64,000 nt of DNA, taken from contig RCAB01000003.1 of the NCBI GenBank assembly GCA_003640385.1, positions 1 to 64,000 of the forward strand, written 5' to 3'. Numbering within the stretch: the stretch's first letter is position 1; each line of letters starts with the position of its first letter. The position numbers were made by a program, and so were the translations under genes. This document shows, one piece after another, positions 37,441-54,616 of this stretch. The DNA comes from Setaria digitata (lineage: Eukaryota; Nematoda; Chromadorea; Rhabditida; Setariidae). The notes beneath the pieces were generated by a model. That model saw nothing but the letters and a program-made list of their open reading frames with translations. It did not search any database and was not told where the DNA came from.

Positions 37441-40202
37441 ATGTCAGGTATTTATTCACTGTCATTTCGGTGTCTGTCCCACTGGACCATACTTCATTGT
37501 ACTTATGGAGCAAGTCATTCTAATATTTTCTGTTCACTAAAACAAATTTGTAGTGGAATTTTTCCTCGATTGAAACAGTACGGAAGAATTAGAAAAAAAA
37601 CAGCGGTACCAAGTAAATGAAAAGTAGCGTCTGGAATATTCGCGCAGCTAAATAAAAATTCTAGAGTTATGTTGTGCGGCAATTAAGAAAAGAAAAGATT
37701 GAAAGGACGTTCATTTTCAGAAGGGAGAAAAGGTTTGACGGAGGAAGAGTTGAAGCAACTGCGAGCTCGTTTTAAAAAAAGACAAAATAAATTTGCAGCC
37801 CTAACGTATAGATCTAACAAAAAACTGATTTTTCGAACTCTCCGAGTTTTCAGTTTTTAACACCTAAAATTTTTCGAGAATTATTAACTTAAGCAGCAAT
37901 CAGTATAGTTTTGAACTTTGGAGACTGGGCGTACTTTTGTTATTCATTATGGGATAAAAAATTTATTTAGAAAAAATAAGCGTTGTAAATGCTGCATTGT
38001 AAAAGAAAATTTGAAACAAATAATAATGTTTTGCTTATATTTTATCTTAAAAGCCTGCTCATTAATTTTAACTAATTTCAGTGGTAAGACACACCTGAGG
38101 ATCCGTACTGGCGCCATTTCTCAAACGTACGCTTCTGAAATATTTCAAAACTCAACAATTTCTAACCTACTTCAAGCCTGACATTGAAAACTTAACAGAA
38201 AAAATAAATCACGTACAAGTTAATGAAAATGATGTATAGACAGCATTATTGTCTCGAAACAAAATAATTCTTTAGTGACATTCAGCTTTTTTAGGATTGC
38301 ATTTTTTTTTTTTCATATATTAGAAAATAACAATGGTGCAAAAGGTTTTGAGCTACTTGTTAGTTAAAATCATATCCCCATTTACTGTAGGAAAATGTTG
38401 GCGATAATTTAACATAATATTAATTTAAGTGCAACACCTTTGCTAAGTGACGCCTGCGATGAAGTATTTGAAAAGGTTGATGTGGAAATTAACCCAATTA
38501 TCTTGGAGACAAATGAAAGGTTCTATCTCTTGATAAAGTAAAACTAAGGGAAAGAACATAGCAAAATTTCTGCACAAAAATAGATGTGTCTCAGAAGCTA
38601 TCTGAGAGTCTGCATTCCCAATTATTTTATTATTATAAAACATGATTCTAAAAGCCTATAATAAAATGTCTCTTTAACTTCTAGAAAATAGCTGGAACAA
38701 GAAATCATTATTTTCTACAGTTGTTCGAGATCGCTGATTTTGTGATTATATTGACAACGTAGAAATCTAAATGTCCAAAACAGCTCACCTCAGATAGAAA
38801 TATTTTACATATAACTCATTCATATAATCGCTATTTTCCATTGCTTTTAGGCCATTTTCGATGAATGAATGCTCCTTCTTATCTTCTGTTAGTATTCTAA
38901 ACTTTCAGCGTTTACTAATGGATTTCTGAAAAATTAAAAAAAAAACAAAAAAAACTTCTACGTATTCTAAATTTAGCGTAGTTATTTCAGACTCAGACAG
39001 ATGGATCATTAGTGCAGAAGTCATCAGTGGGGAACAAGAAGTATTTCTTAAAAACATGCTATTTTTTTGCTCAAGTTCTATTGAGAAGTACAAGAAGCCA
39101 TAGATACTAAATTATCACATGGCAGTAAACCTAGTTTACATATCTGAACGTAGAACATAAGAGTTGATTAACTGCTCCTTTCGTCATTAACGGCTGCCTC
39201 CAAATTCTTAAATTAAATGAGAATTCTACTTTGAGAGTCATTGAGCCATGGAGACATTTATCCGGGAATCCATAAAATTGAACAACTGCTTTACTGTCTC
39301 GTTAGTTCGTCAGGTTCAAAGATGAGGACTGAACGGAAGTTATTCTTAATAACTCTGAGACAGGTGTGATACTGCAGAATAACACTGTCGGTTAAAACGG
39401 TTCTTTTTTATATTCTAGCATAAAAAGTTCTTCAACCAAAAGCAAATTATTATCAGCAAAAAAATTAAATGAACCAAGCAGTTCGTCGCAAGCAATTTTG
39501 CGACGAAGGTCGCCGAAGAGTTCAGTGAAAGCGAAGAAAGTAATCCGGAACAGTTCAACTTCTTCAACAGTGCATCCTAAGGGCAGCTGGAAAGAATCTT
39601 CATCAGTGATGTCGCTGGAAATGGCACCTGTAACTATTACAACTACTAAAAAATGTGAATTAAAAGATAATAAGAGAGAAAAGAAAAGTTCAGGAGTGGG
39701 ATCCAAGGATAGCATGAAAAAAGGTGTCAAGTTTGAATCATCTATAAAAAACAAAGTTAAAGAAAATCCGGAGAGAAAAAAAAGTCGTCAGGACAAAAAA
39801 AAGAAGGGAAAAGAAAAGAAAGGAAAATTCGTGAGTTGTGAGAAGCTTAAGATTCCTCAAAAAAAAATAATAGCGCTCCAAAGCAGTAAAGAAAAAGGGA
39901 ATATAAATGACGAAAAAAAAATGGAAGAAATGGGATATGAGGAGAAAAAAAGGCAAGTGGAGAAAAAACCCGGAGAAAAGAAACTGGATAAGAATGTAAC
40001 GGATGAAAGCGCAAACATGAAGACAGACGGGATTTCAGGAAATAATAAAGAAAAGGATAAATCAGAAATAACGGATGAGCAAAAACCGAAGGTATCAAAT
40101 ACCGATTTAAAGAAGGTATTCGATTTTAAATTTGTTAAACTAAGCACTAAAAACATGTCATCTTTCCAAACTTTTAACAGCAAGTCAAAAGAAGGAAATT
40201 GA
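37441..40202 (+). CDS. Lys-rich, low-complexity orphan protein, about 318 aa
   Basis: Proposed exons: 37441-37469 (weak donor), 37554-37612, 37721-37805 and 39419-40202. The junctions agree in phase: CCAA|GTAAAT to TTTTCAG|AAGGG, and CTAAC|GTATAG to TTCTAG|CATAAA. The N-terminal part is basic with a short helix (GLTEEELKQLRARFKKRQ). The last exon encodes 261 residues dominated by Lys, Ser and Glu, with blocks such as KKSRQDKKKKGKEKKGK and EKKPGEKKLDKN, ending FQTFNSKSKEGN. It has no hydrophobic segment, so a nuclear or chromatin/RNA-associated role is possible but is inference. An AATAAA lies about 10 bp past the stop. The final exon is firm and the first is uncertain. Not recognised as a known family. 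Confidence 0.6.
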
Positions 40203-40710
40203 TTATGTTGAATAAAAATTGATTATTCCTGTTCTAACCTACAGAGTTTAAAATCTGTAAATTTTAATCCACTTCACATCCACTTGTAATTCACTTAAAA
40301 AATTTACTTAAAGTTGGGGAATCGAAATAGCCTTTTAAAAAACAAAAAGTTATTGCTTAGCTTTGCAGATGAAGCTACCAATGGCAAGTGAACGGTACAC
40401 TGTGAAATGCAACGGCAAAGTAAGCAGATTTTATGCCCTTTTCCAAAATGTGTTTAATTATCATTTCTATTCTTTTAACGAAATTGAGTTTAACACTTAG
40501 TCAAAATTATAGCAGAGTGATATTGATGTTTTAGTCTCCGGTTGAAGTGGCACCACTACCAGCAAGCATTTCTTCTGGTATTTTCTTAAAAATATTTTAA
40601 AGTACGGAGTAGGCATTTCCAAGAAGTTCCGGAATTGTCGAGCTACTTTTTAAGAGAAATATTTTTGAAAGTCTCAGCACTACTAAATCAATTTTGTTTG
40701 GGAATTATTA

Positions 40711-43700
40711 ATGTTCAGTAATATCAACAATCACCATGTAGAGGGATTCCCGCAGAATGCACTGGATATTAATTCGCTGATAAAATCGATAGAAATAACG
40801 AAAAAAGATCAACTACTGTATGAAAAAATGGATGATCACATCATACTGGACACTAATCTCTTACAGTCATTAGCTACGGACTTGACAATGAAATCCAACA
40901 AAGTGAATAAAGATATTATAGGTAAATATTGCGCCAAGGTATTCGTGATACCTTCGTGCTTTTGCATATTCGTAATATAAATTCATATGGTTTAATATAT
41001 TGAGTATATAATCCCATTTTTTCTTAATTAGCTTATCAATTTGTTTAAAGCATTGACAGGTAACCACAAATGCGATCCATTTTGTTCTTCCCTACTTAAA
41101 TTGTAGGAGAAGAAATTGCCGAAAAGTTAATCGAAATTGAGAAAAAAGATCAGCCAACAACAGATCAGTGTCAGATCAAAGAAGAAAAAGAAGTTCCCCA
41201 TCTTAATAGTTTTAAGCATCATTTGATTTAGATCTAAATAAATCATGAGTATTTTAAGTTGCAGGCATTGATTTAAGGATAAATTCAAATTTAGAATGGG
41301 ACGCCTGGTAATTTAATTTATTGCAACTTTCTTCAACACTTTCAAAAGATTCTTTTTTAAAATTCATGTCGTATCCTCAAAAATTCCAAACCCAGTGAGT
41401 TCCAATTCAGACTTTTTTTTTTTTTTTTGACAAAAAATCCATGACCTAAACCATCCATTTACTGCAGATTGCAGTATCTGAGATTGCAAGAAAAATAGTG
41501 GAAGCATTAACATCTACTCAAGTGCTTGGTAAAGTACTAACACCGGAAGAAGCTATCATTTTACGAGATTATTTCAGTCGAAGAATATCACTAAGTGAAG
41601 AGGTTTTCATTAATTACTATCATAAATGACAAGTAAGGATTAATATATAATCCATTCAATAATTAACTTTATACTCGACCTTATTAGGTAACGGAAAATT
41701 TATAGCTTTGGATCCATATCTTCACGGGATTCTGGATTGTATATTTTATGCAAAAAACCTTAATGCTTACGATATATTAAAAATTTTGTCTATGATTAGT
41801 AGTTTAGATGATGACAAACTGTACAAGATAAGTATAAATAATTAACTATGTTATATATCAGGTCCTTGCAACGTTGGATACAGCACTTGATAAAATTTTA
41901 CGCCGTGCGCATGAATTTTATGATGATGGGAAGAAACTGGATAGTTTCTTAAAAGATCGAGATGCTGCAAAAGCAAAACTTCTTGATGCACTTATTGCCA
42001 AAAAGTCAAATTACCTAGTTGATTTAATGAGTGACGCCAGCTACTACGCTGATCGAATTAGCAAAGGATTAATTGATGTCTACAAGTTAGCCACCGAAGG
42101 GATTTTAGGTATGTGGACAAATTCAAAGGACTGAATCACCACAAACACTGAAAATCGTGTTTTCAGTCTTCTGATGTTTTCAGTTGCCCGTGAAAACTTC
42201 CAATATATGCAAGCTGCTGTTGGCCATACCTACCGTTATTCTAAAGATATGGCATACCGTGGTGCTGCACTAACTTACGAGACAGCTGCACGAGGAAGAG
42301 AACTGGCTGAAATTGGTGCTTCTATTGGCGCACAAGTAACTTACGACGCAGCAAAAATGACAATAGATGCTGCAATTCGGGGAAAGGAACTTGCAGGACG
42401 AGGTGCAGCAATTGGCACGAAAATAACGTCCGATGCAGCGGAAGTGACGTGTGATGTCACTAACCGTGGAAAGGAACTTGCGGAACTTGGCGTAGCAATT
42501 GGTGCAAAAATGACACAGGATGCTGCCTCTAAAGGGCTGCAAATTGCAGAAGGAACGATTCAAGCTGCGTCTAAGGGTATTTTCCCTTTTTCGAAATGCA
42601 AACTACGACTGCCGGATATATAAATTTTTTAAAAACATCTACAAAATATGAAATTCAGGGACGGAGATGATAAGAAGCAGTTTGACGGCAGCAAGCAATA
42701 TCACCCTCGATCTCTCCGAGACAGCTCTTGAAAGTGCAGTCCACACCAGTGAGATGGTAACTATTTTCCTTCTGAGTGAGCCACTTCCACTCATTCCTGT
42801 AAAGTAGACAAACTAAACACTGGGGATTAGTAAAGACACACACAACCGATTTCATGAGATATACCAAAGACAGTTTCAAGCCTACGATAGTTTTGAGCTC
42901 CGAGATATATTGAATACTCTTCACTACAACAAAAACTCGTTGCAGTGTCTCCATTGCGAAATTAAAGCAACACATAAATGGAGTAAAACAATCTCTTTAA
43001 TGCTTGATCAACCTAACCTAAAACAAGATGTCTTCGTATAAGAGTGCTAATATAGATGAAATAATTTGTTCTGAAAGTCTTTTCAAATTAGTTAATGGAC
43101 TGAAAAATCTTTAAGATCGACAAAAAAGTACAAAATCTAACAGACACAATGGATCAAGCTAAATCGAGTGAGTACATTTTTATAACTTGAATTAAATTTC
43201 ATCGTCATCAGCAAGCAACTTGAAAAAAATTCATAAAGTCTTTTATATTTTCTTTTTTTGCTTACTCGATTTGCACATTTTTCATTATTTTGTCTATTCA
43301 ATTTGAATAAAAAATACAGAAAATTAATATTTCAGAAATCCAGAAATCTAGTGAATGGTTCTTGTCACTTTTTCAACCAACTGTTATAACCAAGACAAGA
43401 CGTGAGTTTTTGGGTATTGGTAAGCGCTCTTTTATCAGTGATATCTCTTAGCTGAGCTATTAAAATTTATACATGTAGGGAGCTTACTTGGAATTATCAA
43501 TGTGGTATCGCAATATAACTTCTATACTCATCACTCTGACAGAATATATCCAGCTGAAAACTTACATCATAAGACGACGACTGTCATGTAGGGAAAGATG
43601 GAGAGGGTGAACTTCATGACTGCTTTGTTTCCAGACAGACCTTCAGAACAATGTTATCCTGATTTCTTATCATTACTTAAGCACTGTTATGTTTCTATTA

Positions 43701-43868
43701 CTAACAGTTTTTCACAATAAGTCTCATTTTATCAGTAGCGTAGGTTATTCAAATAATTTAGGCCCTTCAGAAGTGGAAGGAAATGATAACGATGGCTTAA
43801 GCGATGACAATGATAACAATGGAAAATACTCACCTCCAGAGGAGAAAAGTGAAGAAGAAAATGAGTAA
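40711..43868 (+). CDS. Orphan protein with 29-residue amphipathic helical repeats, about 510 aa
   Basis: Exons: 40711-40921, 41107-41192, 41468-41594, 41688-41831, 41862-42108, 42184-42576, 42659-42756, 43116-43167, 43336-43401, 43762-43868 (TAA, with AATAAA directly after). Phases agree except between exons 4 and 5, where no GT donor fits. The N-terminal half is mixed-charge and helical (EIAEKLIEIEKK, ALDKILRRAHEFYDDGKKLD). Exon 6 encodes three consecutive 29-residue units starting RG(R/K)ELA and sharing IGA and T.DAA. They lie at 42291-42377, 42378-42464 and 42465-42551, exactly 87 nt apart. An Asp/Glu-rich tail ends the protein. The Ala/Gly/Lys-rich pattern without Pro resembles LEA-like or apolipoprotein/perilipin-like amphipathic helices that coat membranes or lipid, but I cannot assign a family. 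No signal peptide. Confidence 0.7.
42291..42551 (+). repeat. Three tandem 87-bp coding repeats
   Basis: Three in-frame units of exactly 87 nt begin CGAGGAAGAGAACTG, CGGGGAAAGGAACTT and CGTGGAAAGGAACTT. Each encodes 29 residues with invariant R-G at the start and E-L-A, then a conserved I-G and D-A-A. A 29-residue period equals eight alpha-helical turns. Confidence 0.9.
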
Positions 43869-43937
43869 AAATAAAGCTGACACGGACGCTTCTTATTCAT
43901 AAATGTAATTGTGTAATTGTTTCGCGCTTAAATTAAT

Positions 43938-44145
43938 CCTCCCCGTCTTTTACTGAAAGATTGTCATATAAGTATTGTCGAGTATACTGCGGACGTGGTG
44001 TAATTGAAGCCAAACAGGAAAAAATCTCCGCAGTGCTTAATAGCAGCAAACTAATACCAGGTTGTAGAATTACACTCGTTTGGCAACACCTGCCCCAAGT
44101 TACCGGCATCACAGCTGACACTCATTCTGTTTGTACTATTGGTAA
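43938..44145 (+). pseudogene. Partial duplicate of the CARM1 first exon and its donor
   Basis: The 3' part of this open frame (from about 44104) is nearly identical to the end of CARM1 exon 1 (from about 44911). Both read GGCATCACAG, then TTCTGTTTGTA, then TATTGGTAAATCA across the splice donor, and weaker similarity continues about 60 bp into the intron. The frame is open from 43938 and ends in the same phase-1 donor. It could in principle serve as an alternative first exon for CARM1 exon 2, but its upstream residues (AKQEKISAVLNSSKLIPG) do not resemble the CARM1 N-terminus and there is no ATG at a sensible place. Confidence 0.5.
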
Positions 44146-44815
44146 ATCATTTTATCACCTTTCTACCTATAATTTGTAGAATATAGCAAAGTAGATCTAA
44201 TAATTTCTAAAGCTGATAAATGAGATTTCATAATAGAAAAATTCAAGCTGCCTACAACGGCAAAATCTCTCGATTAGTACTATGTAGTTCTAAACTATGT
44301 AAATTTATGTTCTATGCAGTTCTAAAACTAAAGCTGAAAAAAAAAACTATGTAATTCTAAATGCACTATGAAACAAAGACTCGAAAATTTGGTCAGTTGG
44401 TACCTCATTTTTGCATGACGACCGCTGTTCGCAAGCCGGGGACGTGTTTTGTGAACAGTGTGAAGTACTTGCAATATCTAATTTTTTGACGTGAGGTGTG
44501 TGGTAAGATAGTTTATTGAGTTCGGTGAAAAGAAGAGGCTTGCGGGCTTGTCAAGGCTAACATAAAGTTGAGTAGTACTTGCGATACTGGAGAAAAGAAA
44601 TGGCTGAACGAGGAGTGGGGCATGTGTGGCTGGGGAGCAAAGTCATGTTTGTTTCAGAGACCAGCGATGTAGTAGAGCTTTGCTCTTTTAAGTTAGGTGT
44701 TATTTCTCGATATGCTTTGCATCACCAGGTATATGTTTCCATTTGGCCTATTATGCAATTTAGATTTTGTTTCCAAGAAATGCTTTAGTGAACTGAGGAC
44801 AGCGACGGAGAAGTT

Positions 44816-49366
<4,551 letters not shown>

Positions 49367-50567
49367 TTTGTTAACAATTTGGCAGATTTCATTTTTTTTT
49401 TTTTTCCTCCGTTGACACTGACAGTTTACTTGATTATCAGCTTTCATTTTTTTCTTCATATGTTTACTGTTCATTATATTAGGACAGTTTTGCATTTTTA
49501 CAAATGTTTTTCATACTGAGGATATGGATTCAAAAGACTTCAGGAAGATTTTATAAATTTTTTCCGTTGGGTTACCGTCTTAAATAAGACGTGTTTAAAG
49601 TTGTTTAGCCAGTTGAAAGACACAGTAATTGAGTAGTTCTTTCTTTTAACTCCATAGAGTAGTTGTTATCATCATGCGGTGTGGAACTGTTAGCTGAGTA
49701 GAGCGCTAAAGATCCAATAATGATATAAGTCATCTACATTATGTTAGTCTCTATGGTATGAATCCTTTATAAGATTATTCTGAAGCCATCAGCTATGAGT
49801 TTACACAGTTATCTTTAATAAATGAGTCTAACAGTTACTTAAAAAAGAAAGTATTTTTAGTAATTTTTAATTTCATTCCCGAATTCTTATTAATTGAATT
49901 CGTATCTTCGCTTCTTATTTTTTTTAATTTGAGTAGTAGTCGGTCACAGAGAGTTGGTTTGTAAAGTTCTATTCATGATGCTCGTATTTCCTTTTTTTAT
50001 GTAGCGACTTTTGCTTTTTCATTATTACATGCAGAATTGGTATTTTGTTTAGTATCACATACATTTTCATATTATATACGAGTGCCATCAAAGAACTATG
50101 ATTAAGACATCCATTTATTGTTTTCATGAGTTTTACACGAGGCTATCTGTTATGTTAATGACTTCCAGTTGGTTCGTTTGTTTTTTGATATGTAATGCAG
50201 AAGGAATAAAGGAAAAATGGTCTCCTTATGCTGGCGTCTATAGTGGTAATTGAAAATGTTTTGACTATTCACTCATTACTTTTTTTTTGAATGAAATGAG
50301 TGTAGGTTTGGGGTCATTGTGTGCTTTCTTACTGTTGAATGTAGCGCTTCACTACCGATTACTTCAGTTAACGAAGGGATTTGAAATATTATTTCTTATA
50401 ACTGATGGATGTGTTTGCGAGAATCAAGAAAATCGTTACGGGTTTGAATTTAATCTAACATTTATCGTCCTTTGGCACTTGGGTGTTGTAGATTTTAGCT
50501 TCCCTGTCAGATATGTGTTGGGCCACGAGACGCTGTGCTCACAGTCGATTTTTCCTATTTTCAGCAG
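49367..50567. other. Spacer between CARM1 and GGCT
   Basis: About 1.2 kb, AT-rich. A 115-codon open frame (50287-50634) overlaps the first GGCT exon in another frame and is probably a shadow. A TTTTCAG three bases before the GGCT ATG could be a trans-splice acceptor. Confidence 0.45.
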
Positions 50568-51653
50568 ATGGCATCACAGGAAGATATTAATACTGGCAAT
50601 TTCTATTATTTCGCCTACGGCAGCAACTTACTAAATGAGCGAATGCACTTACAGGCAGGATGTTTCTTGTCAGTCCTTGACACAGATCAGTACTAAAATG
50701 TCGTACAAGTGATATAACTTTTTATAACTTATTCCTGTTTCGGATTTAGAAACATCTTGTCAAGTTCACAATTGCTAAATTGTTAAATTGGTTGCGGAGT
50801 TTCAAATGTTGTAGCAAATTCAGAAAAACGTAGTCTACCCCACTATTAATAACTTTTGTAGTATCGCGCTTACATTAGAATGAGTATAAGTATTTTCATT
50901 GTACAGGTCAAATTAGCCAAATATGTTAACAAAGGCTTATTGCTTAATTATCGGTTGGAGTTTTATGACCATGGACTGCGATGGATGGGAGCTGTGGCAT
51001 CAGTGGAACAGTCTAAAGGTGATGAAGTTTGGGGGTGCGTGTGGCACGTTCCGTGGTCTTTTTCCGATGAATTAGATTTGCAAGAAAGCGGCTATCACCG
51101 ACTCGATGGTATTTCTGTTTCCATATATTAAGATTTAAATTATATTTCTGACAGGAATTTCACTTTTGTTGGATCGCAAGATTAAGTCAAATTATGCGAA
51201 TTTCTCCCTTTTGGAAACGGTGCTTCGTAAATTTGTCTTCATGATACATAACTAGATTAGTGTATTATTACTCACATGATTTTTGACAATATTCCTAAAT
51301 CATGCTGCGACACTGCATTGATAATCATTTGTCGATTGGATTTAGATTTGTTGGCAAAAAATCGAAGAGACTTTTCCACTTTTTAACTTCACAACTATGA
51401 ATGAAATTAATTTTCAGTGAGTATTAGAGTTGGAAACTCGACGATTGTCTGCCGAACATATCAATATTCGAATCCCAATCGTCAGCGAAAGCTTCCATCA
51501 CCACATTATAAATTTGTAATTATTTGCGGCGCCATCGAACATTCCTTGCCGTCAGATTATATCAAGAAATTAAGAGCAGTTAAAGATAATGGTTACAAAG
51601 GTTCAATTACAATTGATTTAGACGCTTTGAAAGACCTCAACTACAATACTTGA
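50568..51653 (+). CDS. GGCT: Gamma-glutamylcyclotransferase (GGCT), 3 exons, 174 aa
   Basis: Releases 5-oxoproline from gamma-glutamyl amino acids in the glutathione cycle, in the cytosol. Exons 50568-50654, 50907-51108 and 51418-51653. The substrate-binding loop YFAYGSNLL is near residue 15. The catalytic glutamate is in GDEVWGCVWHVP, matching human GDEVWGVVW. The C-terminal SPHYKFVIICGAIEHSLP aligns with human SPQYKKIICMGAKENGLP. Length equals the family (188 aa in human). The first donor is GC (TTACAG|GCAGGA). It keeps exactly 15 residues between HL(R/Q) and (K/R)L(D/E)F, as in human, whereas no GT donor nearby does so. Confidence 0.93.
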
Positions 51654-53746
51654 ATTTAAAGCCATAATACTAGTTTCACTCAAGCGGATTCCTTAGCGCA
51701 TCGAAATTTGCTAAGTATTAGCGACATTTTGCGACTATATATTAAATACACAACATTTTCTTATTTTGTGGCCATGCGTACCTCTTAAAAACGTCATATT
51801 TAATTCTCACATGAGAAAATTTTACGTTAGAAAAGTAATGAAAGAAAAGAAAAAACTGAAAGCTGATAGCTAAAGCTGCTGAAGTTTTTTGGAAATACTA
51901 AATAAAAAGAATAATTTTACTCCACCATTATAACTTTGAACTTGAGTTGAGAACAACCATTATATTATTTGATGAATTTGTACAACAAAATTTCGTAAGA
52001 TATTTCCGTTCCTTTAAAGAATCTTGATTTCTAAAATCCTGTCCCTCAGTACAGTAAAGTAGCTCTTAAATTTTTGTACATTATCTGCTTTTGCTAATTT
52101 GATCGATCCTTACTATGCTCAAATGTAAAAAATCTTCTTTCTTCTTCTAATCATTATGAATCAGCTACTGTCTTGTACCTCCCTCATATATTTTTTGTAT
52201 CTCAACAAATATCTCTTGATAATTAATTTTCCTAATAATCATTATGAATAAGAAGCAATTTAGTGCACTAGTTAAAGACTTCTTGAAAGTATTAGATTTT
52301 GATCTAATTCGTCTATTTGTTGAGAAACTCACAAGAGTAAAGAATGAAGCAGTTTTCTCGTCATATCTCTTTCTCACTCAATCTTATAAAGAGATTGTGC
52401 AACACATGCTAAAGATTTGGTGATGAGTTCTAGCATAGCATATAACTATCTCCGAAACATTTCATTACTCTGTTAAGTAATAATATAACTTATACTAGAA
52501 AAATAAGTGGAAAAAAACTGGGAGGAAACGGCTGCACTACACAAATTATTTTCTGAAAATATGGCTGGGAATCTATGAATATAGTGTATTTTTATTTTTT
52601 TCGTGTATATATATTTTTTCTAATTTTAAGGGTATCTCTATTTCATCACATTGTACGTTGAAGAGATTTGCCAGATGCACTGGTCATAAGTATTAGATTA
52701 GTAGTGGCAACAAGATTCATTCTTTCTTGGCTTAATGGGATAGTTTTCCGGTCAGCTCTATTTTCTTCATTTTTACTGTCGCTATTTTCGCTTCCCATTT
52801 ACCAAAGATCACATTTGTGATGTGCACTTCAGTGTCGTGGTTCCAATCTGCATAGTCTTATCCGTTAAGATGCTCTTCAATCGGAAACATACATTTGTAG
52901 AAATAGCCTCCTATTCGCCGATGTATTAGTAAAAACATATAGCTTCAAGGAAATAAGACACGAATGCAATACCAAAACTTATTATTCAAAATTATAATAT
53001 CAATTATTCAAAACGAAACTCACTGACTAAACTAGGAAAAGCTTCTTAATGAGAAAGATACCGAGAGTATAATCAGAAAAACCAATTAAATAGAACTTGA
53101 AGAGTGCTTAAAAGCTTGTTCGGAACGATTCAGTCTGCAATGAGTCCATGAAAGCAATTCCGAAATGCAGAATTGTGATTGGTATAGCATTACAATTGAA
53201 TCAAAAACTAAAATTGCATAAAACCTAAAGGTTTCATATAGATAATTGATGAGTTCTATTTTATAAAGCCAAATATTTTCAAAGACAAACATCTATCAAG
53301 CTATCTGTGATTAACTGATCGGAAAGCATGCTCAGAAAGCATTCAGACGGAAATTCTCATCAGACTTCAAAATTAAATTTCTAAAATAACAGAAGCATTG
53401 AACCGATCTTTTTTAAATAAACCCAGTGTCCGTCTAGTGCTTTACTTTGAATATATTATCATTTTATCAAGTAACTACGACCTGAAAATTTTGAAATCAA
53501 AACACTTCTTTCGTATCCGTTAAAAAAAAAGAAAGAACTTCTGTTGGTTTAGCAGTTTCTAGGCTTATGCCTTCTCAATAATGAATATTTCAGTACGAGT
53601 TTTACAAAGTAAGGTCTGTACTGTCTCATTCAGTCAAATTAAACATTAAATCCAATAGACGAAACTCCATTTTAACTCATCCTCAAACCTTATTTTCCGC
53701 TGTAGATGGAAGAAAAAATGATTAATTCTAAATATACAATGAAAGA

Positions 53747-53888
53747 AACATCTAAACACCAAGTTTTACTAAGTGGATTTTAATTACCATGGGTACTTCC
53801 TTACTGCAGTTAAACNAACATCTAAACAATGAAAGAAACATCTAAGTGGATTTTAATTACCATGGGTACTTCCTTACTGCAGTTAAAC
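53747..53888. repeat. Duplicated ~70-bp flanks around a single N (assembly join)
   Basis: Bases 53747-53815 end in aagtggattttaattacc and about 30 further bases, and the same block recurs at 53817-53888 after a lone N at 53816. The N between near-identical flanks suggests two overlapping contig ends that were scaffolded, not a biological tandem repeat. Confidence 0.8.
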
Positions 53889-54000
53889 ACAATGTGTTTA
53901 AATTTGAAAAATGCTGTCGCCACTGTTACTACAATCTATTATGAGACGAATTCCGAGTTGTAATTCAGGTCCAAATTTTAATAATCTAGGATAAAACTAA

Positions 54001-54058
54001 TTTACTTTTCTTCAAATAACAGGAATTCATTTACTTTTCTTCAAATAATAGGAATTCT
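54001..54058. repeat. 29-bp tandem repeat, two copies
   Basis: TTTACTTTTCTTCAAATAAC plus nine bases (54001-54029) is followed immediately by a copy (54030-54058) with one internal change and a different last base. Intergenic. Confidence 0.85.
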
Positions 54059-54616
54059 CATTTTCTTACAAATGAAAAGATTATATAGAAGCAAAAATTG
54101 AAAACATTTTTCTGTTTCTCTCTTAACGTATTTAAGTTCTTGTTGAATCCAGAGAAATGATAATTTCTTCTTCCACCGATTGTCCCGATGATGAACTCGT
54201 TGCATCCACGTTATCTTAATATTTTCAAAAATTTAAGCATTTCTATAGCTTTCATTTTACACCCTTTTTTTAAATCTCCCCCTTCTATTGCACGTAGTCG
54301 ATCTTAAAAAGCAAAATTTTTTATTTTAAAAGTTTAAAATATCGAAATGAATTAAAAATTACTATGTAGAACAAGAATATGCAAATGTTCTATGAATCGT
54401 TTAATCATCTCATATCGTGTTTGTCTGAACTAATTCAAATAAATTTTTTTAAAAAAGTTCTTTGCTCACCACATTTAAAATTCTTCGGACCAGTCATTTG
54501 CGGCTTTGATTTACCAATTGTTTGCCTGCAAATGGCATTGAGCAGAGTAGTATTTAATTGTTATTAAATATGGTGTGTGGAGTATAAAATATGTTACAAT
54601 AATTAACTTTCTTTCA

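Larger units (their letters stand above)
51654..54616. other. Intergenic, convergent 3' ends; small repeats
   Basis: Nearly 3 kb between the 3' ends of GGCT (+) and the decarboxylase (-), with no supported exon. It contains an assembly-join duplication around an N at 53816 and a 29-bp tandem repeat at 54001-54058. Confidence 0.5.

Noticed and set aside
39392..40183. Several long Phe/Leu/Ser-rich minus-strand frames opposite the Lys-rich exon
   Set aside because: They are antisense shadows of the Lys/Ser codons; the plus-strand frame is supported by two phase-matched junctions.
50287..50634. 115-codon plus-strand frame before and overlapping GGCT
   Set aside because: Overlaps the first GGCT exon in another frame and has no conserved pattern.
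52165..53292. Short minus-strand frames between GGCT and the decarboxylase
   Set aside because: Low-complexity, no signals; consistent with chance in AT-rich sequence.
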